From assembly GCA_027886795.1 (NCBI GenBank), contig JAPCJU010000104.1:1-5206 (forward strand): a stretch of DNA of 5,206 bases. Reading direction: 5' to 3'. Positions 1 to 4,918 of this stretch are shown here, piece by piece. Within the stretch, counting starts at the first letter, position 1. Each line of letters starts with the position of its first letter. A model generated the notes under the pieces. The model made no database searches, was not told where the DNA came from, and saw only the letters and a list, made by a program, of their open reading frames with translations. The DNA comes from Nitrososphaerota archaeon. Its GTDB lineage: Archaea > Thermoproteota > Nitrososphaeria > Nitrososphaerales > CADDZS01. Made by a program: the position numbers and the translations under genes.

Positions 1-368
1 GTTGCCTCCCGTACGCAAACGAAATCGACTTCGCCTAATCTCGTCACGTGGCCCTTGAACGTCTTGATCGGCCGGACGTTGGCGTAAAGATTGTATCTTT
101 GCCGGATGCTTACCGCAACGCTTCTGGGAGACCCAGGAGTCCATGGAGTAGTAGTCGGACCCTTAAAACAAGCAACAGAAGTATCAAGAATCTTCCACGT
201 CTCCTCCGGGATCAGAGTTTGGCCTCCATGCTTTTCCCACCATTCCAAGCCGGCATCGCAAGTAACAAATTCTGTACCAGTCCCAGTAGCTTTCAAAACT
301 AGTAACATTGCTTCAACAAGTTCGGGCCCTGTCCCGTCTCCTCGAATTAGTGCAACTCGTTTCGCCAA
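1..368 (-). CDS. Isocitrate/isopropylmalate dehydrogenase family protein, N-terminal part (probable isocitrate dehydrogenase)
   Basis: This is the first 122 residues of a beta-decarboxylating dehydrogenase; the rest lies beyond the left edge. In the isocitrate enzymes the reaction is oxidative decarboxylation of isocitrate to 2-oxoglutarate in the cytoplasm (TCA cycle). Visible motifs are the N-terminal strand and turn RVALIRGDGTGPE (residues 4-16), the FKGPTTTP loop (68-75), and RSVAVSIRQ followed by NLYANVRP (82-100). Against E. coli Icd from memory, S83, R89, R99 and R120 match the substrate-binding S113, R119, R129 and R153. The serine argues for isocitrate over isopropylmalate. Two departures are A85 where Icd has N115, and VREAT where most relatives have REN. 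The start is TTG at 368: an in-frame TAA lies 14 codons upstream with no ATG or GTG between, and the family N-terminus begins right here. Homoisocitrate or another hydroxyacid substrate cannot be excluded. Confidence 0.88.
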   Translation of the reverse strand, partial: MAKRVALIRGDGTGPELVEAMLLVLKATGTGTEFVTCDAGLEWWEKHGGQTLIPEETWKILDTSVACFKGPTTTPWTPGSPRSVAVSIRQRYNLYANVRPIKTFKGHVTRLGEVDFVCVREA

Positions 369-524
369 AATAAAATCGATCTTGAGGCAGTGGTCTCGGT
401 ACTGCCCTTAGAACTTGATTTTTTTGAGATATTGCATTAAGGTTTTGGGTTAGCATCAGAACTATCGGCGATTCATTTGGGGATCGTAGTATTTGAAAAA
501 CTAGTGGAGAAGTTGGAATATATC

Positions 525-532
525 CATAAATC
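525..532 (+). promoter_or_regulatory. Putative TATA box for the 559 gene
   Basis: The A/T-rich stretch cataaatc is centred about 30 nt before the GTG at 559, suitable for a leaderless or nearly leaderless archaeal transcript. A second candidate, aatatat at 517-523, would give a 5' leader of roughly a dozen bases. It lies in the 190-bp divergent region between this gene and the dehydrogenase on the other strand. Confidence 0.35.
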
Positions 533-558
533 TACTGAAAACCGTTATCTCCTGGTTT

Positions 559-906
559 GTGATTTTGATAGTCCAAGATCTTGAGGAAGTTCATGTGACC
601 CATTTGGAAGGGCTGGGATCTTCATACAGAATGAAGGGGTTCTTTACATTGAAAGTTTCGAATAAAGACGAACTCAAGATCAACTTTGAAGGGGTCGCTT
701 TTGGAGGAAATTACGGAGGACACAACGTGAGCGTCAGCCTGTCTGACGAAGAAAAGGAAAACATCATCCGCGAAAAAAAATCAACCGAATCGGAGATTGA
801 AGACCTCCTTTCTGAAGTTCAGAGGAAGATGCTAAACAACGAATTAATCGTGGATTACGAAAACATCAAACCAGAAGAACATGCGGACGGACTCGCTGGG
901 ATCTAG
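559..906 (+). CDS. Hypothetical small acidic protein
   Basis: I do not recognise this 115-residue protein. It has no transmembrane segment, signal peptide or cysteine motif. Residues 1-60 look like alternating short beta strands, including a Gly/Asn-rich turn GGNYGGHN (49-56). Residues 62-95 are strongly charged and helical (SDEEKENIIREKKSTESEIEDLLSEV in outline), possibly a coiled coil, and the C-terminus is acidic. The start is GTG at 559, supported by a TATA-like box about 30 nt upstream. GTG at 592 and ATG at 631 are alternative starts, the latter removing a likely first strand. It lies 38 nt upstream of the CBS-domain gene on the same strand, so the two may be co-transcribed. That it is a real gene rests on promoter placement, protein-like composition and the lack of any better frame. 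Confidence 0.7.
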   Translation: MILIVQDLEEVHVTHLEGLGSSYRMKGFFTLKVSNKDELKINFEGVAFGGNYGGHNVSVSLSDEEKENIIREKKSTESEIEDLLSEVQRKMLNNELIVDYENIKPEEHADGLAGI

Positions 907-944
907 AAATCGATCTCGTTTTCGATAGCAAACGTTATTTTGAG

Positions 945-1481
945 GTGAAGCGGGGCCTTCTTGGATTGCCAAAGTGGAAATGTTATCGGTGCGGCGAGGT
1001 CTACGACGAGGAAGTCCCACCGGAAATTTGCAGTCGATGCAATGCTCGAGTATCTTTCTGGATAGACTGGACTGATGCTAATACTCCATTGGATGAACCT
1101 GTAAGCAAATTCATGACTCAAGAATTGTTGATGATAGATATCAACTCTAGCGCGTGGGATGCCGCGAGACTCATGCGAGAGAAAAAGACGGGGAGCATAT
1201 TTGTTAGTCAAGCAGGACATCCCGTGGGAATCGTTACTGAAAGAGACATGTTGTACAAAATTGTGGCCGAAGATTTGCCAGCGGCTCACATAATGCTAAG
1301 AAAAATAATGTCGTCTCCTTTGATTTCAGTTTCAGAAGATACTCCCGTGAAGAAGGCATTAGAGCTCATGCAAGACAAGGGATTTCGCAGGTTGCTCATT
1401 ACGAAGGAGGGAGTCGCAGTTGGTATGGTGAACCAAAACGATCTTGTCCTGACCGAGGAACTGAAGGTTGCTTCTGGCTAG
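945..1481 (+). CDS. Zinc-ribbon (rubredoxin-like) and tandem CBS-domain protein
   Basis: The 178-residue protein has two parts. Residues 11-39 form a rubredoxin/rubrerythrin-like metal knuckle with CxxC pairs at C13/C16 and C29/C32, expected to bind zinc or iron. Residues about 52-108 and 115-174 are two CBS motifs (a Bateman module): the first starts VSKFMTQELLMIDINSSAWDAARLM and includes GHPVGIVTERDML (outline), the second starts IMSSPLISVSEDTPVKKALELM and ends VGMVNQNDLV. Such modules usually bind adenine nucleotides (AMP, ATP, SAM) and act as energy-state sensors. There is no catalytic domain, so it probably regulates a partner protein or forms an independent sensor. The start is GTG at 945; it is embedded in GAGGTGA, which resembles a Shine-Dalgarno sequence but overlaps the start itself. 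No good TATA box precedes it, which fits co-transcription with the gene ending at 906. Its TAG stop interlocks with that of the opposing gene. Confidence 0.93.
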   Translation: MKRGLLGLPKWKCYRCGEVYDEEVPPEICSRCNARVSFWIDWTDANTPLDEPVSKFMTQELLMIDINSSAWDAARLMREKKTGSIFVSQAGHPVGIVTERDMLYKIVAEDLPAAHIMLRKIMSSPLISVSEDTPVKKALELMQDKGFRRLLITKEGVAVGMVNQNDLVLTEELKVASG

Positions 1482-1684
1482 GGGAATCCTTCTCCGAGAA
1501 TCAAACTGCCCTTTCCAGATTCGTAAAAAATGGTGAGTTTTGTCTCGTCGTCGAACCTCAGGACAAAATAATTATCCTCTTCCTGTTTGTCATATTCGAA
1601 GCCCGTAATTTTTCTGTTTTCGAGGCGGGATGATAGTTCTTGAACTTGTTTCTCCGTGAGATTGTCGGAGAATCTATAGATCAT
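1478..1684 (-). CDS. Hypothetical 68-residue protein
   Basis: I do not recognise this protein. From the ATG at 1684 it gives 68 residues beginning MIYRFSDNLTEKQVQEL, a helix followed by a run of alternating beta-type segments (ITGFEYDKQ, NYFVLRFDDE, KLTIFYESG, SLILGEGF). This suggests a small alpha/beta-sheet fold, acidic, without cysteines or membrane segments. The frame is open up to an ATG at 1750, but the shorter start is preferred: a clear TATA-like element lies 27-28 nt upstream of 1684, inside what would otherwise be coding sequence, and the added 22 residues (Cys/Phe-rich) look unlike the rest. It is convergent with the CBS-domain gene, with stop codons sharing the tetranucleotide CTAG, and divergent from transcription factor B. 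Confidence 0.68.
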   Translation of the reverse strand: MIYRFSDNLTEKQVQELSSRLENRKITGFEYDKQEEDNYFVLRFDDETKLTIFYESGKGSLILGEGFP

Positions 1685-1706
1685 GAAACAGCGGCAACGA
1701 TTTTCG

Positions 1707-1716
1707 AATAAAAATT
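1707..1716 (-). promoter_or_regulatory. TATA box for the 1684 gene
   Basis: On the minus strand this reads AATTTTTATT, centred about 28 nt upstream of the ATG at 1684. This is the distance expected when the transcript begins at or next to the start codon. It decides the start of the small downstream gene. Confidence 0.5.
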
Positions 1717-1774
1717 GATCGTCAGAATTCGTAAGGAATATAAGCAACATTTTTTCCTTCCTTTATGTCTTTCC

Positions 1775-1782
1775 AAAAATAG
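1775..1782 (+). promoter_or_regulatory. Putative TATA box for transcription factor B
   Basis: The stretch aaaaatag is centred about 24-25 nt before the ATG at 1803. The spacing fits a leaderless transcript, but the sequence is a weak match to the archaeal TATA consensus and the preceding bases (ttcc) are not the purine-rich element usually bound by TFB. Confidence 0.35.
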
Positions 1783-1802
1783 AATACTTTCGGCGACGCC
1801 TA

Positions 1803-2744
1803 ATGAGCATAGATAACAAAAGCCAAGGTAATCTCTTTCGAGTCCAGCGCGCGGTAGATCGCTGTCCCAGATGTGGAAAGGGACCGATGGTTGTGGACAC
1901 GGCTGGCGGGGAACTCTTTTGCAGCAATTGCGGTTTTGTCGTAAAGGAAAAAATTGAGGAACTTGGACCCGAGTGGAGGGCTTTCTCAAAGGAGGAGAAG
2001 GACGATCGAAGCCGAACTGGCGTTCCGTCGAGTCTTGCGATGCACGATATGGGGCTTGCTACTGTCATTGGAGTCGAGGATCGAGATGCCTCGGGCAAAT
2101 CGCTGCCCGCTTCAATGAAAGCCACAATCGAAAGATTGCGGACCTGGGACGGTAGGAGCCAGGTCCACGAACCGGTCGACCGAAACCTCAGGCAAGCATT
2201 CAGCGAGCTCGATCGGCTCGCTGACAAACTGAACGTGAGCGATTCAGTCGTTGAAAAGGCAGCATACATCTATAGAAAAGCTCTGGAAAGAGGTCTGGTT
2301 AGGGGGAGATCAATCTCTGCTCTGATCGCTGCGTCGCTTTACGCATCATGCAGGGATACCGAGACCCCGAGGACTCTAAAGGACGTGTCGGGGGTGAGCA
2401 ACGTGAAGAAGAAGGACATCGCCAGATGTTATCGGTTGCTCCTGAGCGATATGGATCTGAAAATGCCAGTCGTAGATCCTACAAAATGCATATCGCGGAT
2501 CGCGAGCAAGGCCGGCCTCACCGAACGAACGAAAAGGCGAGCGTTGGAGATACTGAAGAGGGCTGAAGAGACAAGAACCTCCGCTGGAAAAGACCCGATG
2601 GGCCTCGCCGCAGCTTCTCTTTACGTCGCATGCGTCATGGAAAACGAAAACAAGACGCAAAAAGACGTCGCAGAAGCAGCAGGGGTTACCGAAGTTACAA
2701 TACGCAATAGGTACAAAGGACTGAAGGCCGCGCTGAAGATCTAG
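1803..2744 (+). CDS. tfb: Transcription initiation factor B (TFB, TFIIB homologue)
   Basis: This 313-residue protein has the full length usual for archaeal TFB. The factor binds the TBP-TATA complex and the adjacent BRE, recruits RNA polymerase and helps open the promoter. Domains in order: N-terminal zinc ribbon with C21, C24, C40, C43 (CPRCG and CSNCG); B-reader/linker region with EWRAF (57-61) and the conserved RTGVPSSLAMHDMGLATVIG (outline, about 71-90); first cyclin fold about 115-205, containing GRSISALIAASLYASCR; second cyclin fold about 210-310, containing GLAAASLYVACV and a C-terminal helix-turn-helix (TQKDVAEAAGVTEVTIRNRY) that contacts the BRE. All expected elements are present, so it should be functional. 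ATG 1803 gives a natural N-terminus. Its codons look more G+C-rich than those of its neighbours. TACK archaea often carry several TFB paralogues, and whether this is the housekeeping copy cannot be told from here. Confidence 0.98.
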   Translation: MSIDNKSQGNLFRVQRAVDRCPRCGKGPMVVDTAGGELFCSNCGFVVKEKIEELGPEWRAFSKEEKDDRSRTGVPSSLAMHDMGLATVIGVEDRDASGKSLPASMKATIERLRTWDGRSQVHEPVDRNLRQAFSELDRLADKLNVSDSVVEKAAYIYRKALERGLVRGRSISALIAASLYASCRDTETPRTLKDVSGVSNVKKKDIARCYRLLLSDMDLKMPVVDPTKCISRIASKAGLTERTKRRALEILKRAEETRTSAGKDPMGLAAASLYVACVMENENKTQKDVAEAAGVTEVTIRNRYKGLKAALKI

Positions 2745-2769
2745 CGTGTAGAGTCAATCTGACCGGAGA

Positions 2770-3318
2770 CTAACTCGCTGCTGCCATCTTGCCGAGAATT
2801 CTTTGCTTTATCCGGTAAGCTTCAAAGATTTCTTCGGCTCCCGTCGAGATTTCCTTGGAATCCGATACTTCGTAAGCTGACTTTCTTACCGTAACCGACA
2901 AGTATGATTTGAAAGCGTGCAACGATCTGAAGAGATCAGATTCCGCATCGATGGCACCTTCAATCAATATGCTTTGGGTTTCTCCCTCCGATGCAAGAAA
3001 TCGTAAGCTGGAATATCCCAAGTTTTCTTTAGCCTTTAGGCTCGCAAGCCATTTCGTCCAATTCTCAAAAGTTAGATCAATCGCATCCTTCCCATCAGTC
3101 TTTGGAATTCTATCCTTCAATTGATCAAGTAGCTGAAGTACGCTCGAGCCCTGATCTAAAACGGCCATTGAAAAAAGATCGTCAATCTCTTTGAGATCTT
3201 TTTTGGACGATTTTCCCGTGTTGAGAAATCGCTGAAACCGCGACGCAAGTTTTAGGACGTTCCTGCCGGTTTTCCCGGTTTCCTGCGCCTTGTGTTTCTT
3301 GCCAGTTCTAAAAGTCAA
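2770..3318 (-). CDS. Hypothetical helical protein
   Basis: I do not recognise this 182-residue protein. It starts with a very basic tail (RTGKKHKAQETGKTGRN, residues 4-20) and continues with predicted amphipathic helices: VLKLASRFQRFL, KKDLKEIDDLFSMAVLD, SVLQLLDQLKDRI, ENWTKWLASLKAKEN and a C-terminal EIFEAYRIKQRILGKMAAAS. There are no cysteines, no transmembrane segment and no catalytic motif. The basic tail could bind nucleic acid or be disordered; this is only inference. The start is TTG at 3318: an in-frame TGA lies three codons upstream, and a strong TATA box sits 28 nt upstream. It lies 56 nt downstream of the deaminase-like gene on the same strand but has its own promoter. It is convergent with TFB, with 25 nt between the stop codons. 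Confidence 0.75.
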   Translation of the reverse strand: MTFRTGKKHKAQETGKTGRNVLKLASRFQRFLNTGKSSKKDLKEIDDLFSMAVLDQGSSVLQLLDQLKDRIPKTDGKDAIDLTFENWTKWLASLKAKENLGYSSLRFLASEGETQSILIEGAIDAESDLFRSLHAFKSYLSVTVRKSAYEVSDSKEISTGAEEIFEAYRIKQRILGKMAAAS

Positions 3319-3342
3319 TCGGCATCACAACCGAGTTCTGGA

Positions 3343-3350
3343 TTTTAAAA
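3343..3350 (-). promoter_or_regulatory. TATA box for the 3318 gene
   Basis: A perfect palindromic TTTTAAAA is centred 28 nt upstream of the TTG start at 3318. This is the best TATA-box match in the window; its spacing predicts a transcript that begins at the start codon. It lies in the 56-bp gap behind the deaminase-like gene. Confidence 0.6.
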
Positions 3351-3374
3351 GCTTGTCCATTTTCTAAACCGAAA

Positions 3375-3899
3375 TCAAAACCTGACTCTTGCTTTGACTT
3401 TCTTTTCTAGATCCTCTCTCTGAAATAAATTGTTATATTTCTCAACAAGTAGTTTGGAGTACATCGCACATTCGTCATCATTCAGGTATTGAAACATGTA
3501 CTGTCCGGCGTACGGACTGGGTGTGCCCTGGCGGGTATCAAATTCAATGTGAATTAATGGATCTCCTCGTCTGATAGTAATCGGCGATCTTTCGTTATTC
3601 AGGTTCACAAGTTCGAGCGCGAGCCTTCCAACAAATCCACTGTGAACCTTTACAGAATTCAAAAATGACAAACCAAGTCTTCCAAATTTACTTTTCGCCG
3701 TTAAGTGTCCCACCAAGTCGGGAGGTGTGAAAATGACTTCGTGAGAGATGACGTTTCGATGCTCGAGGTAGTTCAAAACTACTTCCTCTCTCACAGTGAG
3801 AACATATCCGTCGCCATCAAAGAGCTCATAATCAAAGGGGTAGATGCTCTTCTGGCTCTCTACTAATTTCACCAGTTCGCTTTTTCCTAATACGGTCAT
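3375..3899 (-). CDS. Divergent dCTP deaminase / dUTPase-fold protein
   Basis: From ATG 3899 the protein has 174 residues. Its family converts dCTP to dUTP or dUTP to dUMP as homotrimers, supplying dTMP precursors. Supporting features: N-terminus MTVLGKSELVKLVE aligns with the MxLSDxDIxxLI start of Dcd; TPPDLVGHLTAKSKFGRLGL (58-77) matches the PxDLxGxLxxRSSLARLGL block, keeping S70 and R74 (E. coli S111, R115, from memory); GFVGRLALELVN (88-99) carries E96, equivalent to catalytic E138; PYAGQYMFQ (129-137) matches the C-terminal PY..KYQGQ segment. Against the family, the ID.G(F/W).G motif reads VHSGFVG, with H86 for the aspartate, the second serine of RSS is K71, and the early VDLRLG block is not recognisable. 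It may be an active variant, a related nucleotide-binding protein or inactive. The frame extends to GTG 3935, adding 12 residues; ATG 3899 was chosen because family similarity begins there. Confidence 0.75.
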   Translation of the reverse strand: MTVLGKSELVKLVESQKSIYPFDYELFDGDGYVLTVREEVVLNYLEHRNVISHEVIFTPPDLVGHLTAKSKFGRLGLSFLNSVKVHSGFVGRLALELVNLNNERSPITIRRGDPLIHIEFDTRQGTPSPYAGQYMFQYLNDDECAMYSKLLVEKYNNLFQREDLEKKVKARVRF

Positions 3900-3950
3900 T
3901 TTCCTTGATTTCCAATATGGATTAAGGTATTTCACCGTATTGCCAGAGGG

Positions 3951-3957
3951 TTTAATC
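3951..3957 (+). promoter_or_regulatory. TATA box for the methyltransferase gene
   Basis: The element tttaatc is centred 25 nt before the TTG start at 3979 and is preceded by the purine-rich agaggg, a plausible BRE. It lies in the short divergent gap to the deaminase-like gene. Read on the other strand, the same bases give GATTAAA about 19 nt from GTG 3935 or 55 nt from ATG 3899. Confidence 0.5.
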
Positions 3958-3978
3958 TGATTTCATTCAAAGCAAATA

Positions 3979-4608
3979 TTGATACGGAGAACTCCAATCG
4001 ATTTGAAAAGAGGGAAATTTAGATTGGACGAAGACGGTTTTGCAGAACTCCTGATGTCTGAAGATAGAAAGAAATGGCAGAATCCCAGAGATATTCTTCT
4101 ACAGATCGGGGATTTCAAAGAAACTACTATTGCAGACCTTGCGTGCGGTCCCGGGTTTTTCACAATTCCGCTTGCAAACATGATCGACGAAAGTAGTAAG
4201 ATCTACGCTGTTGACCACAGCTCAACGATGTTAAAACATCTGAAGACAAATCTAGAAAGATCGGTTCCTGCTGATTCTTTGAAACACGTTAGCATAATTG
4301 ATGCCGATGTTACCAATACCACAATACCAGATCATTCAATTGACATCGCGATCTTTGCAAACGTCCTCCACGATCTCGACGATCCTAAATTGTTCTTCGA
4401 CGAACTCAAAAGAATTTCAAGTACAAACTGTCGAGTCGTCGACATCGATTGGCACAAGCAGCGGGTTGATGACATGGGTCCTCCGCCGGAGATAAGGCTT
4501 TCGGAAAATGATTCAAGAACGTTATTGAATCAAAATGGCTATTATGTGGTCCATGCCCTAAATGCTGGACAGTATCATTACGGACTTGTGTGTAGGAGAA
4601 ATTCGTAA
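3979..4608 (+). CDS. Class I SAM-dependent methyltransferase (UbiE-like)
   Basis: The protein has 209 residues, the usual length for small stand-alone class I methyltransferases. The N-terminal helix region LLMSEDRKKWQNPRDILLQIG (outline, 24-44) precedes motif I, ADLACGPGFFTIPLA (52-66), whose glycines bind S-adenosylmethionine. YAVDHSSTML supplies the acidic residue for the ribose hydroxyls, DADVTNTTIPDHSIDIAIFANVLHDLDDP (outline) covers the adenine-binding and core strands, and VVDIDW follows. Near the end comes MGPPPEIRLS, a GPPxxxRLs pattern I associate with archaeal and bacterial relatives of this family. The substrate is unknown: there are no substrate-defining motifs such as the cysteines of arsenite methyltransferase. 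The start is TTG 3979, with an in-frame TGA six codons upstream and a TATA box 25 nt before it. It is convergent with tRNA-Ser, with 14 nt between the two. Confidence 0.93.
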   Translation: MIRRTPIDLKRGKFRLDEDGFAELLMSEDRKKWQNPRDILLQIGDFKETTIADLACGPGFFTIPLANMIDESSKIYAVDHSSTMLKHLKTNLERSVPADSLKHVSIIDADVTNTTIPDHSIDIAIFANVLHDLDDPKLFFDELKRISSTNCRVVDIDWHKQRVDDMGPPPEIRLSENDSRTLLNQNGYYVVHALNAGQYHYGLVCRRNS

Positions 4609-4669
4609 TTATGATAGGAAAGCGCCGGGGGTGGGATTTGAACCCACGAGACCAAATCGGTCACAGGCT

Positions 4670-4723
4670 TTCCGTTTGCAAGAGGATCGATTGTTGCTCG
4701 AATCATCTTGTTTGAAGCCTTGG
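4670..4723 (-). other. tRNA intron 3 (anticodon loop 37/38, 54 nt)
   Basis: This is at the canonical archaeal intron site, one base 3' of the anticodon. Exon CTGG faces ACGG (three of four pairs) with bulges AA|C and AA|A, and the outer helix is the anticodon stem itself. The inside of the intron folds as CAAGA/TCTTG continued by GAT/ATC and CGA/TCG around the loop GCAACAA. The intron also contains AAGGCTT, which could pair with the 3' anticodon strand in the unspliced RNA. Confidence 0.78.
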
Positions 4724-4731
4724 TTCCAGGC

Positions 4732-4775
4732 GTACGCAAATTCTCTCAAGACCTCATTTTTATCTTGGCGAGAAA
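4732..4775 (-). other. tRNA intron 2 (anticodon stem 29/30, 44 nt)
   Basis: The intron splits the 5' strand of the anticodon stem as CAG|GC; because the intron begins with T and is preceded by AC at its end, the junction is unique. The splice motif is good: outer helix TAGG/CCTG, bulge AC|G, central helix GCGC/GCGT (one G-U pair) and bulge AG|T. The inner helix TTCTC/GAGAA is present but offset by three T residues. Introns between positions 29 and 30 are known in Thermoproteales. Confidence 0.8.
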
Positions 4776-4790
4776 CTGCGCCCTACCAGG

Positions 4791-4830
4791 ATTCCTGCAC
4801 GAATTCTTGAATCACTCAGAATATTATGCA
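4791..4830 (-). other. tRNA intron 1 (D-loop, 40 nt)
   Basis: Removal joins GCCTAG to CCTGGTAGGGC, giving a normal D arm with junction after tRNA position 15. The intron ends pair as GCAT/GTGC, followed inside by ATTCT/AGAAT, so it folds into a hairpin. At the junction, exon GCCT faces AGGA (three of four pairs), flanked by three-base bulges AGT and ATC cut after the second base. The outer helix is absent, so the bulge-helix-bulge motif is of the relaxed type. A one-base shift of the junction (AGT / CTGG) is also possible. Confidence 0.8.
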
Positions 4831-4918
4831 CTAGGCGACCCCGGCTCGAAGTTCGCTATCTTACTTCAATTGATTTTGTCGTCTCTTTTTCGGACTGCGT
4901 ATTTCTATCTTTTTTCTG

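Larger units (their letters stand above)
4623..4845 (-). tRNA. tRNA-Ser(GGA): tRNA-Ser (anticodon GGA), with three introns
   Basis: Both acceptor halves are found 223 bp apart: GCCGGGG (4845-4839) and CCCCGGC (4630-4624), followed by discriminator G (4623); CCA is not encoded. The T arm is regular, with stem GTGGG/CCCAC and loop TTCAAAT (4647-4631). A class II variable arm (GACC/GGTC stem) identifies Ser or Leu; anticodon and G discriminator say Ser. The D-stem GCCT/GGGC and the anticodon stem CAGGC/GCCTG form only after removal of introns at 4830-4791, 4775-4732 and 4723-4670. The remaining exons add up to 85 nt, with anticodon loop CTGGAAA, and every arm pairs. The product decodes UCC and UCU. 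The gene follows cbf5 at 73 nt in the same direction; no convincing TATA box of its own is visible (CAAAATC near 4877-4871 is the only candidate), so read-through from cbf5 is possible. Confidence 0.92.

Noticed and set aside
48..411. Two plus-strand open frames at 48-302 and 91-411
   Set aside because: Both are antisense to the dehydrogenase coding sequence on the minus strand, whose motifs are clear.
413..427. T-run at 420-425 as a terminator
   Set aside because: No plus-strand gene ends before it and there is no stable stem; it lies upstream of the minus-strand dehydrogenase start, where the A-run is more likely part of its promoter region.
903..1289. Minus-strand 128-codon frame
   Set aside because: Shadow of the zinc-ribbon/CBS gene; it has no coherent fold and would overlap almost all of its first half.
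1685..1750. Longer N-terminus for the 68-residue gene, starting at ATG 1750
   Set aside because: The extension would contain the TATA-like element that fits the 1684 start, and its Cys/Phe-rich composition differs from the rest.
1681..2269. Minus-strand open frames antisense to the TFB gene
   Set aside because: Serine/arginine-rich shadow translations of a gene with unmistakable TFB domains.
4669..4778. Alternative tRNA exon choice using GGCTT at 4719-4715 for the 5' anticodon strand and loop
   Set aside because: It also gives anticodon GGA with three introns, but no bulge-helix-bulge pairing supports its junctions and the third intron would fall between positions 33 and 34. The preferred choice uses the canonical 37/38 site.
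4562..4810. Plus-strand open frame containing VGFEPTR
   Set aside because: It is the complement of a tRNA; GxxFEPTR is the well-known artefact of translating the antisense of the T arm. It overlaps the tRNA and the end of the methyltransferase.
4623..4845. Permuted or split tRNA gene
   Set aside because: The exons occur in normal 5' to 3' order on one strand within 223 bp, so introns explain the layout.
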